From Verrucomicrobiota bacterium (lineage in GTDB: Bacteria; Verrucomicrobiota; Verrucomicrobiia; Verrucomicrobiales; Akkermansiaceae): 42,972 nucleotides of DNA. The stretch lies in the NCBI GenBank assembly GCA_004294095.1, contig RDZR01000048.1:1-42972 (forward strand), in the 5' to 3' direction. The notes beneath the pieces were generated by a model. The model saw only the letters and a list, made by a program, of their open reading frames with translations, made no database searches and was not told the origin of the DNA. How positions within the stretch are numbered: the first letter of the stretch is position 1; the number at the start of each line of letters is the position of its first letter. Positions 18,906-28,062 of this stretch are shown in pieces. A program made the position numbers and the translations under genes.

Positions 18906-19380
18906 CTTGAGAATTTGGATTGAGCCTGCCTTGCAATGCTTTGGCAAGCAGGCAACGCGATTCCTTGCGGATCGGCCTCAATGAAAGGTGAATTCCAGAA
19001 GTTTTCTCGCTGGTAAAGTGAAGGGTGAGCAGCTGTTTTGCTTGATCCACATTGGCTTCCGCAATTTGCCCCCACGGGACCAAATTCATGCCGCTTTTGG
19101 CCCGAAAAAATGGGAAAATTTCGATCCCGATGGGCGATAAAATCAGATACGCGTGATAGGCCAGTTGAGAGGAGAATCGCAGCGCAATAACACCTGTTAG
19201 AAATGGCAGAATGGCCCATGCGCCATGTGGTAAGTTTGGATTGATCGAGCGATATGACGCGCTGAAAAGTATCGTCATCGCTGCGCCCATCATGACTGCA
19301 CCAATCACTGCAAATAGCGCTGCTTGCCGAGAGCGGGTGAAGCGTAACTCCTTTTCAGGGTGTTGGATCGATCGCGCCAT
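18874..19380 (-). CDS. Membrane protein with two spans and a PH-like segment
   Basis: About 168 residues. Two hydrophobic segments lie near the N-terminus (ALFAVIGAVMMGAAMTILF and WAILPFLTGVIAL). They are followed by a beta-rich stretch, LILSPIGIEIFPFF to LVPWGQIAEANV, that resembles the bacterial PH domain found after two spans in small envelope proteins. Function unknown. The ATG at 19380 is preferred to 19413. The 3' end overlaps the YbjN-like gene by 32 bases, so the two are probably co-translated. Confidence 0.6.
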   Translation of the reverse strand: MARSIQHPEKELRFTRSRQAALFAVIGAVMMGAAMTILFSASYRSINPNLPHGAWAILPFLTGVIALRFSSQLAYHAYLILSPIGIEIFPFFRAKSGMNLVPWGQIAEANVDQAKQLLTLHFTSEKTSGIHLSLRPIRKESRCLLAKALQGRLNPNSQDEPPTLPTNS

Positions 19381-19485
19381 ATGCCATTCGTTGAAAAAAA
19401 GTTGGCCAACCATCAGCAGGTAAACCGTCAGTCAGACAAGCGATGACAGTCCGGCAATCATTACCCATCGGCAATCGCTTCATGT

Positions 19486-19890
19486 TTATTTAGCCAGTAA
19501 ATCGGAAGAGGCACTTTTTTCTTCCTTGAGATCCGGCTTGGCTGCTGGTTGTTCAACAAAATCATCGAGACTCACGAAATCGGAGCCATCTTTTTTGCGG
19601 CGCAGGCCATTGATCGCAACGACGGCGACAAATCCGAGAATCACGAAGCTCGTTTCCATGATAAACGGCGTGGTCAAGGCACCGATTGCTTTGCTATACG
19701 ATTCGCCGAGCACACCGGGAAGCCTGCCCGAGCTGAATAAACTCACAGGCATCACAATTGCGATCAGCAAAAATGCCCCGCCGCCGATGCAGACTTGTTT
19801 GATTCTTTCATCTCTCATGATTCTTTTCGCCGCCACCATCGGTGCTCTGACCCGTCTTTGCGACTCAAAAATTGCGGGAGTGCTTGCCAT
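19486..19890 (-). CDS. Small membrane protein
   Basis: 134 residues with two hydrophobic segments (VCIGGGAFLLIAIVMPVSLF and SFVILGFVAVVAI), an N-terminus rich in Arg and Lys, and a charged C-terminal tail ending in Lys. No family recognised. It diverges from cysS, with 28 bases between the starts if 19890 is used. Later ATGs at 19839 and 19818 would leave more room for promoters and may be the real start. Confidence 0.55.
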   Translation of the reverse strand: MASTPAIFESQRRVRAPMVAAKRIMRDERIKQVCIGGGAFLLIAIVMPVSLFSSGRLPGVLGESYSKAIGALTTPFIMETSFVILGFVAVVAINGLRRKKDGSDFVSLDDFVEQPAAKPDLKEEKSASSDLLAK

Positions 19891-19918
19891 CGATTAGCTC
19901 GCCTCTTAAACCGCAGTC

Positions 19919-21313
19919 ATGCGCTTGTATGACACGCTGACTCGCACCTTGCGAGATCTCCGCCCTCTCGATGGCAAAGCATTTCGATTTTATTGCTGCG
20001 GCCCAACGGTCTATGGCCCGGCTCACATTGGAAATTTTCGCACCTTCGTCACGCAAGATGTGCTGCGCCGTGCTTTGGAAACTTCCGGCATGCCGACGTG
20101 CCACGTGCGCAACATCACAGACGTCGATGACAAAACGATTCGCGATTCTCAAAAAGCCGGGCAATCGTTGGAAAATTTCACCCAGCACTGGACTGAGATG
20201 TTCCATGCAGATTGCGAGAAATTAGGTCTGTTAGAACCTCACATCGAGCCGAGCGCAGTCGCTCATATCCCACAACAAGTGGCGATGATTGAGACGCTCG
20301 TTGCCAAAGGCCATGCCTATGCTTCGGATGATGGATCCGTTTATTTTAAGATCGCCTCTTACCCTGATTACGGCAAACTTTCACGCTTGGATGAGAGGGA
20401 ACTGGATTTGGGAAAAACCCAAAATCAACGGGCCAATGCCGATGAATACGGCAAAGATAGTCTCTCTGATTTTGTGCTTTGGAAGGCAAGCCGACCTGAA
20501 GATGGCGAAAATTTTTGGCCATCGCCGTGGGGCAACGGCCGCCCAGGATGGCATCTCGAATGCTCGGCGATGATTCAGGAATATTTGGGCGACTCATTTG
20601 ATCTGCACTCCGGCGGCGTGGATCTGGTTTTCCCGCATCATGAAAATGAAATTGCTCAAAGCGCTTGTGCTTGCGGCGGCCATTTTGCCGCTCATTGGTT
20701 TCACATCACGCATCTGTTAGTGGATGGCGGCAAGATGTCGAAGTCGTTGAAAAATATGTTCACTCTAGCAGATTTAGAGGAGAAAGGTTTCACGGCGATG
20801 GAGGTGCGCTACGTTCTGTTAGGCGCGCATTATCGCAAGCCACTGAACTTTACTCTCGAATCACTTCACGCAGCTCGCGAGGCACTGCAAAAGCTCTCCA
20901 AGCTGGCGCATCAACTCGCCGCCAAGGTGGGTGGGGAATTTAGTCTAACAGAAATTTCGTTTGGCCCATTTGATGCCGCATGGCAATCGCTCAATCAGGA
21001 TTTGAATGTTCCGGGAGCTCTCGGCGGGCTCTTCACCGGCTTGCGAGATGCCGCCGGATATGAGGGGAAACAAGCGGCTGCGGCACTCGCAGGCATGAAT
21101 CGCATGCTGCGTGCGCTCGGCTTGGTTTTGCCCAGTGTGGAGCTGGCCGAAGTGGCAGAAGTTCCGCAGGAAGTTCGTGAAGTGGCGGAGGCTCGTTGGC
21201 AAGCGCGCGCTGCGAAAGATTGGGCGCAATCTGACCTCTTACGGCAGAATTTGTTAGAAAAAGGCTGGCTGATGAAAGATGGCAAGGAAGGTTACACGCT
21301 CGAGCCGACCTAA
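19919..21313 (+). CDS. cysS: Cysteinyl-tRNA synthetase
   Basis: A class I synthetase of 464 residues, normal for the family. The zinc and ATP motifs are intact: FYCCGPTVYGPAHIGNFRT (zinc Cys plus HIGH-type HIGN), ECSAMIQEYLG and FPHHENEIAQS (further zinc ligands), and GGKMSKSLKN as KMSKS. The C-terminal anticodon-binding region is present. The gene ends seven bases from the convergent C39-like gene, with no hairpin seen between them. Confidence 0.96.
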   Translation: MRLYDTLTRTLRDLRPLDGKAFRFYCCGPTVYGPAHIGNFRTFVTQDVLRRALETSGMPTCHVRNITDVDDKTIRDSQKAGQSLENFTQHWTEMFHADCEKLGLLEPHIEPSAVAHIPQQVAMIETLVAKGHAYASDDGSVYFKIASYPDYGKLSRLDERELDLGKTQNQRANADEYGKDSLSDFVLWKASRPEDGENFWPSPWGNGRPGWHLECSAMIQEYLGDSFDLHSGGVDLVFPHHENEIAQSACACGGHFAAHWFHITHLLVDGGKMSKSLKNMFTLADLEEKGFTAMEVRYVLLGAHYRKPLNFTLESLHAAREALQKLSKLAHQLAAKVGGEFSLTEISFGPFDAAWQSLNQDLNVPGALGGLFTGLRDAAGYEGKQAAAALAGMNRMLRALGLVLPSVELAEVAEVPQEVREVAEARWQARAAKDWAQSDLLRQNLLEKGWLMKDGKEGYTLEPT

Positions 21314-21320
21314 TACTTTT

Positions 21321-22151
21321 TCACCATCGCCCGAGACCTGCAGAAACGACGACGTAGCTCACTTCGCCCTTTTTCACCAACTTGCGGCCTACGCTTAAAT
21401 TCGGGAATTGGGCAATGAGGCAAGGCGACGGAGTGCCCACCTCGGTGAGAACGGCCTGCTCGGGAATGGCGATTTCTCCTTGGTGCATTTTACCGCCCCA
21501 AGGATCGATGTATTGCACGGCAAAGCTTTGCGCGCCGCGTTCTAACTTTTTCGGCAAGCTTACCAGAGTGATGAAGTGGGCCTCTAACACCACCCACTGT
21601 GGGGTCGGATTCCCACCGCTGGCACGCAGCACGTAGCGGCGCAGGCTCACGATCGGTGGCAGGCCTTTTTGCAGTGAGCGAGCGAGCCGTTGATGCACGC
21701 GAGAAAGCAGTGCTTGTTGGCCTTCGCGGGCTTTGGCGATGAAGACTTCTTGGCTGATGATAGGTAACATCTGGCCACGGGTCATTTCATTTCCCATATC
21801 GCAGAGGTCCGCAATATTTATGCCCTTGCGCGACCATCTGGGGCGGCCGGTTAGATACTTCGATGGGCGCATGCCAATTTCTCGGATGATCGTGAGAATG
21901 CGCTGTTTGTCATTTTCTCCGCTCACTGCAAGGAGTGCGCGCTGCCAGTCTTGATTGCCGAAGCGGAAGCTATTGAGCAATGAGGTCGGTCCACACGCAT
22001 TTCCAGAGACGAGTAACTGATTGGCTGGTTGCGCTTTTCCTAACATCGCAGCCACATGCAAGCCATCATCGGCCCATGTGATCATGCCACTCATAAGCAG
22101 TAGTAAGAGTGCGAAAAAATTACGGTTGCGGGCTAAACTGCCGGAAATCAT
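21321..22151 (-). CDS. Exported papain-fold (C39-like) protein
   Basis: 276 residues with a signal peptide ending near MITWA. The mature part carries a plausible papain-type triad in C39-like order: Cys in NACGPTSLLNSF, His in EAHFITLVSL and Asp in YIDPWGG. The GNACGPTS context and the spacing resemble C39-like peptidases rather than transglutaminases, but I cannot confirm activity. The gene overlaps the end of the upstream subtilase by 32 bases, so the two are likely produced together outside the cytoplasm. Confidence 0.65.
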   Translation of the reverse strand: MISGSLARNRNFFALLLLLMSGMITWADDGLHVAAMLGKAQPANQLLVSGNACGPTSLLNSFRFGNQDWQRALLAVSGENDKQRILTIIREIGMRPSKYLTGRPRWSRKGINIADLCDMGNEMTRGQMLPIISQEVFIAKAREGQQALLSRVHQRLARSLQKGLPPIVSLRRYVLRASGGNPTPQWVVLEAHFITLVSLPKKLERGAQSFAVQYIDPWGGKMHQGEIAIPEQAVLTEVGTPSPCLIAQFPNLSVGRKLVKKGEVSYVVVSAGLGRW

Positions 22152-23712
22152 TGGATGAAAATTGGTCTAGGTGGTTTCCAGAAAGTCGCACGCGCCCGCT
22201 GTAAGTGGATGTGTTGCTGTTAGATTGAGCCGCTCCAGAATATGGCACGCGCACCGTATGCGTGCCGCCGGGCGCGAGTTGAGTGATGTTCGATGAAAAA
22301 GTGCCGCGCGGTGTATCGACGGTGAGTGTGGTGTTAATCAGCGCTTCGGTGCCACGGTTCTGGACCAGATACTCTACCTCTTTGCCATTTTTTGTTAGAT
22401 GAATGGAGGCGATGGCTGCATCGTAGTGGCCTGGAGTTTCTGCTCGAAATACTCTTCCTAAATCCACCGTGCCATAACCAAGCTGCGGATCCCAACCCGC
22501 TTGTTGTCCATCATTGGCGGTTTTTGCAATTCGGTTGAATGACTCCTCAGAAGGCGCCTGATAGACATCCATGGCTCTCGCCACCGCCCCCGTGACTACC
22601 GGAGCGCTGAATGACGTGCCCGTCACGCTTGCGAACTTTTGGCCGGGCATCGCGGCAAGATTTCCATAGCCGGGTGCCGCAATACTCATTGCTGGCCCTT
22701 GATTGGAAAAGGCCATCGGATTGTTTTTAGCATCCACCGCGCCGACGGCGATCACGCCTGCATTCGCCGCGGGATAAGCAATTTGCTTGCCTCCGTCATT
22801 TCCCGCCGCAGCGACGATCATGATATTTGCTTTCCGAGCGGCTGCAACTGCTTGGCTTACTACACTGCTGTCGCTGGAGCTGCCCATCGAGATGTGGATG
22901 ATGTCTGCTCTTTGCTTGATGGCTTCCATGATGCCATTGGCCAGCGTGAAACTATCTGATAGACCATCGTCGTTGGCAATGCGGATTGAAATTCCCTGAG
23001 CTCCCGGAGCAATCCCGAGCGCGGGGAAATTTTTCCCGAAAATCATCGAGGCGACGGCGGTGCCATGCGGATTGATCTTCGCAGGATCCGCAGGCAATGG
23101 CACCAGATTGATGGAAGAAATGATCTTTCCGAGGCCATCATGGGCGATGATGCCGGTGTCTAAAATCGCAATTTTCACGCCTTTTCCGGTGCCCGGCGAG
23201 TTTTCGTTTAGCCCGAGCATTTCTAACAAGTGGATGCCAACTGGCTCAGCTCCGGTCTGGATGCCGCCCTGATAAACATCGGGCGTTTTCACCGGAAAAA
23301 TAAACTCAAGCTCTTGTGAAGCGCCTAACAAATCAGATAAATCGTCGCCGCTGTTGATGCGAATGCGTGCTACGGCCAGCCCATCGATTTGATCGAGCCA
23401 CGTCACGCGATTGCCCGCGCGCCGCCTGAAGTCCTCCATTTCTGCTAGGCTGGCAAATGCAAGCATGCGTTGGTCAGGCAAGGCACCAAGCTCCATCGCG
23501 GCCAAATCCAGATGCTGGCTCGATGCGTTGCGTTTTTTGCGATCGTGCGGACTCGATGCCCGCGAGAAATTTTTTTCCGAAGTCGTTTTTGTGATTTCCG
23601 GACTCGCGGGCACCACCTGACCTGGCTTCTCGAATTGCTGTTTTCCTAACAAAAAAGCGAGAATCCCAATGATCAATAGCAATAAGGCGACATGCGTGAT
23701 CCGAAGATGCAT
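22120..23712 (-). CDS. Subtilisin-like serine protease (S8) with C-terminal beta domain
   Basis: 530 residues. A hydrophobic N-terminal segment (about 8-23) serves as signal or anchor. The S8 triad is complete: Asp in ILDTGIIAHDG, His in NPHGTAVASM, Ser in GTSFSAPVVTG; AAAGNDGG supplies the oxyanion Asn. A prodomain-like stretch (about 80-140) precedes it. The last hundred residues (YLVQNRGTEALINTTLTV, LAPGGTHTVRVPY) look like a CARDB-type adhesion or binding module. It should be an extracytoplasmic endopeptidase. It is upstream of, and overlaps, the C39-like gene. Confidence 0.88.
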   Translation of the reverse strand: MHLRITHVALLLLIIGILAFLLGKQQFEKPGQVVPASPEITKTTSEKNFSRASSPHDRKKRNASSQHLDLAAMELGALPDQRMLAFASLAEMEDFRRRAGNRVTWLDQIDGLAVARIRINSGDDLSDLLGASQELEFIFPVKTPDVYQGGIQTGAEPVGIHLLEMLGLNENSPGTGKGVKIAILDTGIIAHDGLGKIISSINLVPLPADPAKINPHGTAVASMIFGKNFPALGIAPGAQGISIRIANDDGLSDSFTLANGIMEAIKQRADIIHISMGSSSDSSVVSQAVAAARKANIMIVAAAGNDGGKQIAYPAANAGVIAVGAVDAKNNPMAFSNQGPAMSIAAPGYGNLAAMPGQKFASVTGTSFSAPVVTGAVARAMDVYQAPSEESFNRIAKTANDGQQAGWDPQLGYGTVDLGRVFRAETPGHYDAAIASIHLTKNGKEVEYLVQNRGTEALINTTLTVDTPRGTFSSNITQLAPGGTHTVRVPYSGAAQSNSNTSTYSGRVRLSGNHLDQFSSNDFRQFSPQP

Positions 23713-23841
23713 TGGTAGTAAGAAAGCCTAAGATCGCCATGGTGGGTAGGGTAAATCACACCATCCCCGTTAATTTTTTGCGATTGCATCGATTCGTCAT
23801 GGCGCGTTGCTTCAAAAAAGGCCACCAATGAACACGCCATC

Positions 23842-24363
23842 ATGACAGGTTCAAAAGAAAGCACCCCACCTCCGCCTCACGCATGGGCAGGCAAGTTGTT
23901 TTTATGCCTCATCGGTCTCAGCGTCGCTGCGATGGGTGCAGTTTTCGTTTGGCTGTTAGGGCATAGTTTTTTGCAAGCACGCGACATGCGCACCTGGCCG
24001 AAGGTGCCGTGCGTGATTCTCATGGCTGAAATGGAGCAACGGCAAATCGACCAAAACGACGCGCCAGAATATCGGCAAAAAATCCTCTTCGGTTATGAAT
24101 GGAATGGCCAACCCATGACCGGAAATCACATTTCTCTGCGCGATAATCCATGGACATCGAAGCCTAACGTGATCGAAAAAAAAGCAGCTCAGTATGCTCC
24201 CGGCTTGACCACCATTTGTTATGTTGATCCCGCAAAGCCAACCATCGCCGTGTTGAAGCTCGATTCACTCGCGCCCGGCTATTCCATTTGGTTTCCCTTG
24301 CTGTTTGTGATCGGCGGCTTGGGCATCGTTTGGAAGTGCCTTGTTCCTAGAAAAAAGAGTTAG
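23842..24363 (+). CDS. DUF3592 membrane protein
   Basis: 173 residues with a transmembrane segment near each end (LFLCLIGLSVAAMGAVFVWLLG and FPLLFVIGGLGIVW). Between them is the DUF3592 pattern: WPKVPCVILMAEMEQ, a beta segment with FGYEWNGQ, then YAPGLTTICYVDPAKPTIAVL. Role unknown. The gene ends 17 bases before the large palindrome. Confidence 0.8.
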   Translation: MTGSKESTPPPPHAWAGKLFLCLIGLSVAAMGAVFVWLLGHSFLQARDMRTWPKVPCVILMAEMEQRQIDQNDAPEYRQKILFGYEWNGQPMTGNHISLRDNPWTSKPNVIEKKAAQYAPGLTTICYVDPAKPTIAVLKLDSLAPGYSIWFPLLFVIGGLGIVWKCLVPRKKS

Positions 24364-24380
24364 AGCCGGCATGGTCACAA

Positions 24381-24447
24381 TCAAGGAGCGTGGGCGTCTC
24401 GCCCACATCCGTATGACTGCTGTGGGCGAGACGCCCACGCTCCTTGA
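24381..24447. repeat. Perfect inverted repeat, 27-base arms
   Basis: Arms 24381-24407 and 24421-24447 are exact reverse complements around a 13-base spacer. Each arm contains its own palindromic core, GTGGGCGTCTCGCCCAC. The element lies between the DUF3592 gene and the broken efflux locus. Size and nested symmetry resemble REP/BIME-type dispersed elements mobilised by IS200-like transposases rather than a simple terminator; there is no T-tract after it. No other copy was seen in this window. Confidence 0.85.
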
Positions 24448-24510
24448 GAGCGCCAGTCAATCCAGCACATGTGACTTAGTCCGTGCGCTGCCATTATTCG
24501 GCAAACCACC

Positions 24511-25413
24511 TTACTTCCAGCCGCCGCCAAGCGCACGATATGCTTGCACTACCGATAGCAGGCGATCCCGCCGCGCATCGGCAAGGGTCAGCTCTGAGTT
24601 GAAGAGGCTGCGCTCGACATCTAACACTTCCAGATAGCTCGAAGCACCGCCGGTAAATCGATCGCTGGCTACGCGCGCGACCATCTGGTTCGATTTGACT
24701 AAGCGGCTTTTCTCGGCAAGGATTTGCCCTGTTTTAAGATGCGCCTGCAACGCATCGGCCACTTCGCGGAATGCTGCTTGGCCGCTTGATCGAATGCCGC
24801 TTGTGCTTCTTCTGCGCGGGCTTTGGCTGCCTCCACGCGAGCTTTGCCACGGCCTGCATCAAACAATGGACCAACGAGACGTGGGCCGATTGAATACGAT
24901 GCCGAATTATTTTCTAACAGCCGATTCAGATCCGCGCTGAGCACGCCACCACTTCCGGAAAGTGCAAGTGATGGCAAGCGTAGTGATTCAGCAACGCCCA
25001 CATCGGCCAAAGCAGCTTGAAATGATTGATCTGCGGCGGCCAGATCGGAGCGGCGCAAGAGCAATTCAGACGGCAATCCGCTGCGAATTCGCGTGTTCCC
25101 ATCCAGCCGGTTAAGATTACCTCCGCGAGCGATCGCACCCAGGGGTTATCCTAACAGAACGCGCAATTTATTTTCTGTCACGGTGATCGATTTTTCAGTC
25201 ACTGGAATGGCGGTGAGTGCTTGGTCCAACAGCACCTCAGCTTGGCCGACTTCGAGGTCTGAAGAAACGCTGCCATCACGCCGAGCCGTGACCAACTCTA
25301 ACGAGGCACGCCGACATTGCGCTGTGCGGCGGGAAATGGCGAGCCGCTCATCCAAATTTTTCAAACGGATGTAAGCGGATGCCACGCCAGCAACTAAGGA
25401 TGTCTGCACCGCA
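24511..25413 (-). pseudogene. TolC/NodT-family outer-membrane efflux protein, disrupted
   Basis: Read leftward, homology begins near 25413 with AVQTSLVAGVASAYIRLKNLDERL, runs to LRVLLG, meets an in-frame TAA at 25143-25145 (GGA TAA CCC CTG, where Gln or a similar residue is expected), resumes with GLPSELLLRRSDLAAADQ and RLVGPLFDAGRGKARVEAAKA, then shifts frame near 24770-24790 after AAFDQAA and resumes as AAFREVADALQAHLKTG to the end at 24511. The N-terminal third, including the signal, is missing, replaced by an inverted RND fragment. Three independent lesions make it a pseudogene. Intact relatives form the outer-membrane channel of tripartite pumps. Confidence 0.88.
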
Positions 25414-25548
25414 TCGCGAAACACGATGGGCACCGCAGTGGTCTCTGGCATGACCATCGCCACGATCATCGGGCTTTTTCTGATCCCGGTCTGTTTTGTT
25501 TTTATCCAACAATTCGCTGATCGTAGGCATAATGCTCAGTTAGATTGA
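25411..25548 (+). pseudogene. C-terminal remnant of an RND (AcrB/HAE1-type) transporter
   Basis: The plus-strand frame reads ASRNTMGTAVVSGMTIATII, then GLFLIPVCFVFIQ and a short tail to TGA at 25546-25548. This is the last transmembrane helix and tail of an AcrB-like pump. It begins where the inverted outer-membrane-factor homology stops. It is too short to be listed as a gene by length alone; the call rests on the SRxxxGTAV..GM pattern plus the closing FLIPV. Confidence 0.75.
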
Positions 25549-25613
25549 TCGCTAATGGTGACGAATTAAAAAGTTTACTTGTTTTTTGGTTTGGCGTAAA
25601 TTTTTGATTAGTC

Positions 25614-28031
25614 ATGAATAATTTTGTTAGATTGGTTCAAATTTCAACCCTTGCATTGGTCATATGTAAGGTCCAGCCAGCAATTGCGGTGCCTGTATGG
25701 ACTGAGGAAGAAGCGATCGATTTGTTTAAAGGGCTTAGATTTTATCAAATGCCACTGCTGCCGCAAGATCTTGACGGCACCGCGGTGCTCGGGGTTCACA
25801 CGCAAAACTCGGTGGGCGCAGATTTAAGATCGGAGGCACCCTATCCGCCCTTTGTGCTTTCCCCAAGGCGCCAGACCGACGCGCTCGTTCGCCAACTTTA
25901 CACCCTGATGCCTACGGATATAACCGATACCACTGCCTTTGTCGTGGGCGATCGTTTTTCCCAGAATCCCGAAGCATACCTGCCGTATTTGAAATCACGC
26001 CAAAAAATTGCGATTGCTGGCTCATTCATGGGCATTGGAAGCACCGCCACCATGACTGCTTACAACTCGTCTTGGGCGAAGGGCCAGCACACTCGGGAGC
26101 TTGCTCAACTTGAAGGCATCTTGGCTCTAGCTGGGGCGCTCGGTAAAACAGTCGTCAATGTCACCTATGCCATGGGTGACTCATCCGGTGCAGTTGGCGG
26201 CTCCGTGCGTAACTTGATGGAAACCCAGATGAATGACCTGCTCACCGAATACGGGTATTCCAATCTAACGGGAACATTGTCTTGGGGGGCAGACGAAACA
26301 GTCGCCATGTCCATGGCAAAGCTACTGCCAAACCTCACTGTTCGCGTTCGATATAGCAATCCCGCAGCACCTCAGTGGTATGATAGCCAAAATACCGCCC
26401 AGCAGATTACCAATGATAAACTGCCATCCGTTGGCCTGGAGGCAACTACCTCATCGACTTTTGATATAGACCTCGCCGTATTCACTCGCCGTGCTGGCGG
26501 TGCGAATAACGATTACCAATCTAACGACACGACTCAGGCGACTTTGGACAATAATTTTGCCGCCAATTTCTCTGGTTACACCGCTGCGCAACGCAATAAA
26601 TTGGCAATCGTCGATGGCCGACTTTTCAATGGCTCATGGGATTCAAAATCTTTAATCACTAACAATACCGATTACCTCGCGTATGGTGGATGGGGGACTT
26701 TTGGAAATAAATTGGGAATGACGCTCGCCGTTGCTAAAATTGTTAGAAATAATCCAGCTGCACGTAAGCAACTCTTTCTTGAAGCCGTGGCTCATGATTG
26801 TTTCATGGGTGGCTACGCCGAGGCGCAGCGCGGAGAACTTTTCAGAAGACTGCGCCTTCTTACCACGAATTGGGGCCACTGGAGCGGGTGGAAATCTGAA
26901 TCGGATACCAACAATGCATTTTGGGAGATCAATCAATTCGTCAACCAACGCATGACTGCCTACTATGGTTCTAATATTACAGGAAAATCATTCCGTTTCT
27001 CCCCGCAATTTTGGCGAATATTTGAGGCCGATGTTAGAATGACTCCAGCTGAGATTGTCCTACCAGTTGGGATTTATAGAACAGCGCCTCCATTTATGAA
27101 TCCACAAAATGGGATTTTCCCGCAGCTCACCCTAGCGCAATTGATCCCACCAACTCCTCTTGCTCCTACATCATTGGTCATTTCTTCTAACACGTCTAAC
27201 AGCCTCACGCTTACTTGGAACGACGTTTCAACCAATGAAACTGCTTATCGACTCCAGCGCTCATCGAGTCTGACTGGGCCTTTTGTTGATCTCGTGTCTA
27301 ACCTACCGGCCAACACAAATACCTACACAAATACTGGTCTCAATCCTAACAACACTTACTTTTATCGACTCTTTGCCATGAACATTGGCGTTAGTTCTTC
27401 ACCAGCCGAAGTCACTGGCACGACTCGCGGCGTGACGATTCGAGGCCAAGTTGCTACGGGCCCCAACCAGCTCGCTGGCGTCACCATCACTGACGGCGTG
27501 CGCTCGACGACCACCGCAGCGGACGGAACTTATGAACTTTCCGATGTCCCAGCTGGTCTAACAACCATCACCGCTTCCTTGAGTGGTTACATATTCATTC
27601 CGGGATCATTGGAAGTCACCGTCTCTAATCTTAATTTTGTCGATCAAGATTTCTCATTTCTAACTCCATATCAAGTTTGGTGCGGTTCATTTGGTTTGCC
27701 CAGTGATGAAACTGGCGATGCCGCACCGAATGCGGATCTTGATAGCGATGGTAATCAAAATTTGTTAGAATACGCAATCGGGGCTAATCCCACAATCCCT
27801 GATTCAGAGTTGCTTCCCACAACCACCTTGGACCAAGGCAAGTTGAAAATTTCATTCACACGACTGCGCCGCGATGTCATTTACCATGTTGATGTCTCAA
27901 ATGATCTTTCCACTTGGGGCCCGATCACTTTTGTTCCAGTGCCGCTCGGTGACGTGCAAGTAGTGACCGATCCCGAGTCTCCGCCATTTTCAGAGCAACG
28001 GTTTCTTCGCATGCGTGCAACGAAACCTTAG
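25614..28031 (+). CDS. Secreted DUF4127-like protein with FnIII, CarboxypepD_reg and TSP3 modules
   Basis: 805 residues with a signal peptide ending near AIAVP. Residues about 30-500 resemble DUF4127: SWGADETVAMSMAKLLP, IVDGRLFNGSWDS and LAYGGWGTFGNKLGM match that family's GADE and AGWNTxxNxLG patterns. Then follow a fibronectin-III-like domain (520-610, LTWNDVSTNETAYRLQRSS), a carboxypeptidase-regulatory-like domain (612-680), a TSP3 motif (NADLDSDGNQNLLEY) and a final block with VDVSNDLSTWGP and RFLRMRA. The last three parts parallel the middle of the beta-helix protein at 1337. Function unknown; a surface or secreted polysaccharide-related role is inferred. Confidence 0.7.
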   Translation: MNNFVRLVQISTLALVICKVQPAIAVPVWTEEEAIDLFKGLRFYQMPLLPQDLDGTAVLGVHTQNSVGADLRSEAPYPPFVLSPRRQTDALVRQLYTLMPTDITDTTAFVVGDRFSQNPEAYLPYLKSRQKIAIAGSFMGIGSTATMTAYNSSWAKGQHTRELAQLEGILALAGALGKTVVNVTYAMGDSSGAVGGSVRNLMETQMNDLLTEYGYSNLTGTLSWGADETVAMSMAKLLPNLTVRVRYSNPAAPQWYDSQNTAQQITNDKLPSVGLEATTSSTFDIDLAVFTRRAGGANNDYQSNDTTQATLDNNFAANFSGYTAAQRNKLAIVDGRLFNGSWDSKSLITNNTDYLAYGGWGTFGNKLGMTLAVAKIVRNNPAARKQLFLEAVAHDCFMGGYAEAQRGELFRRLRLLTTNWGHWSGWKSESDTNNAFWEINQFVNQRMTAYYGSNITGKSFRFSPQFWRIFEADVRMTPAEIVLPVGIYRTAPPFMNPQNGIFPQLTLAQLIPPTPLAPTSLVISSNTSNSLTLTWNDVSTNETAYRLQRSSSLTGPFVDLVSNLPANTNTYTNTGLNPNNTYFYRLFAMNIGVSSSPAEVTGTTRGVTIRGQVATGPNQLAGVTITDGVRSTTTAADGTYELSDVPAGLTTITASLSGYIFIPGSLEVTVSNLNFVDQDFSFLTPYQVWCGSFGLPSDETGDAAPNADLDSDGNQNLLEYAIGANPTIPDSELLPTTTLDQGKLKISFTRLRRDVIYHVDVSNDLSTWGPITFVPVPLGDVQVVTDPESPPFSEQRFLRMRATKP

Positions 28032-28062
28032 CTCAATTTTTGGCCCAGCGGCATGGGTAATT

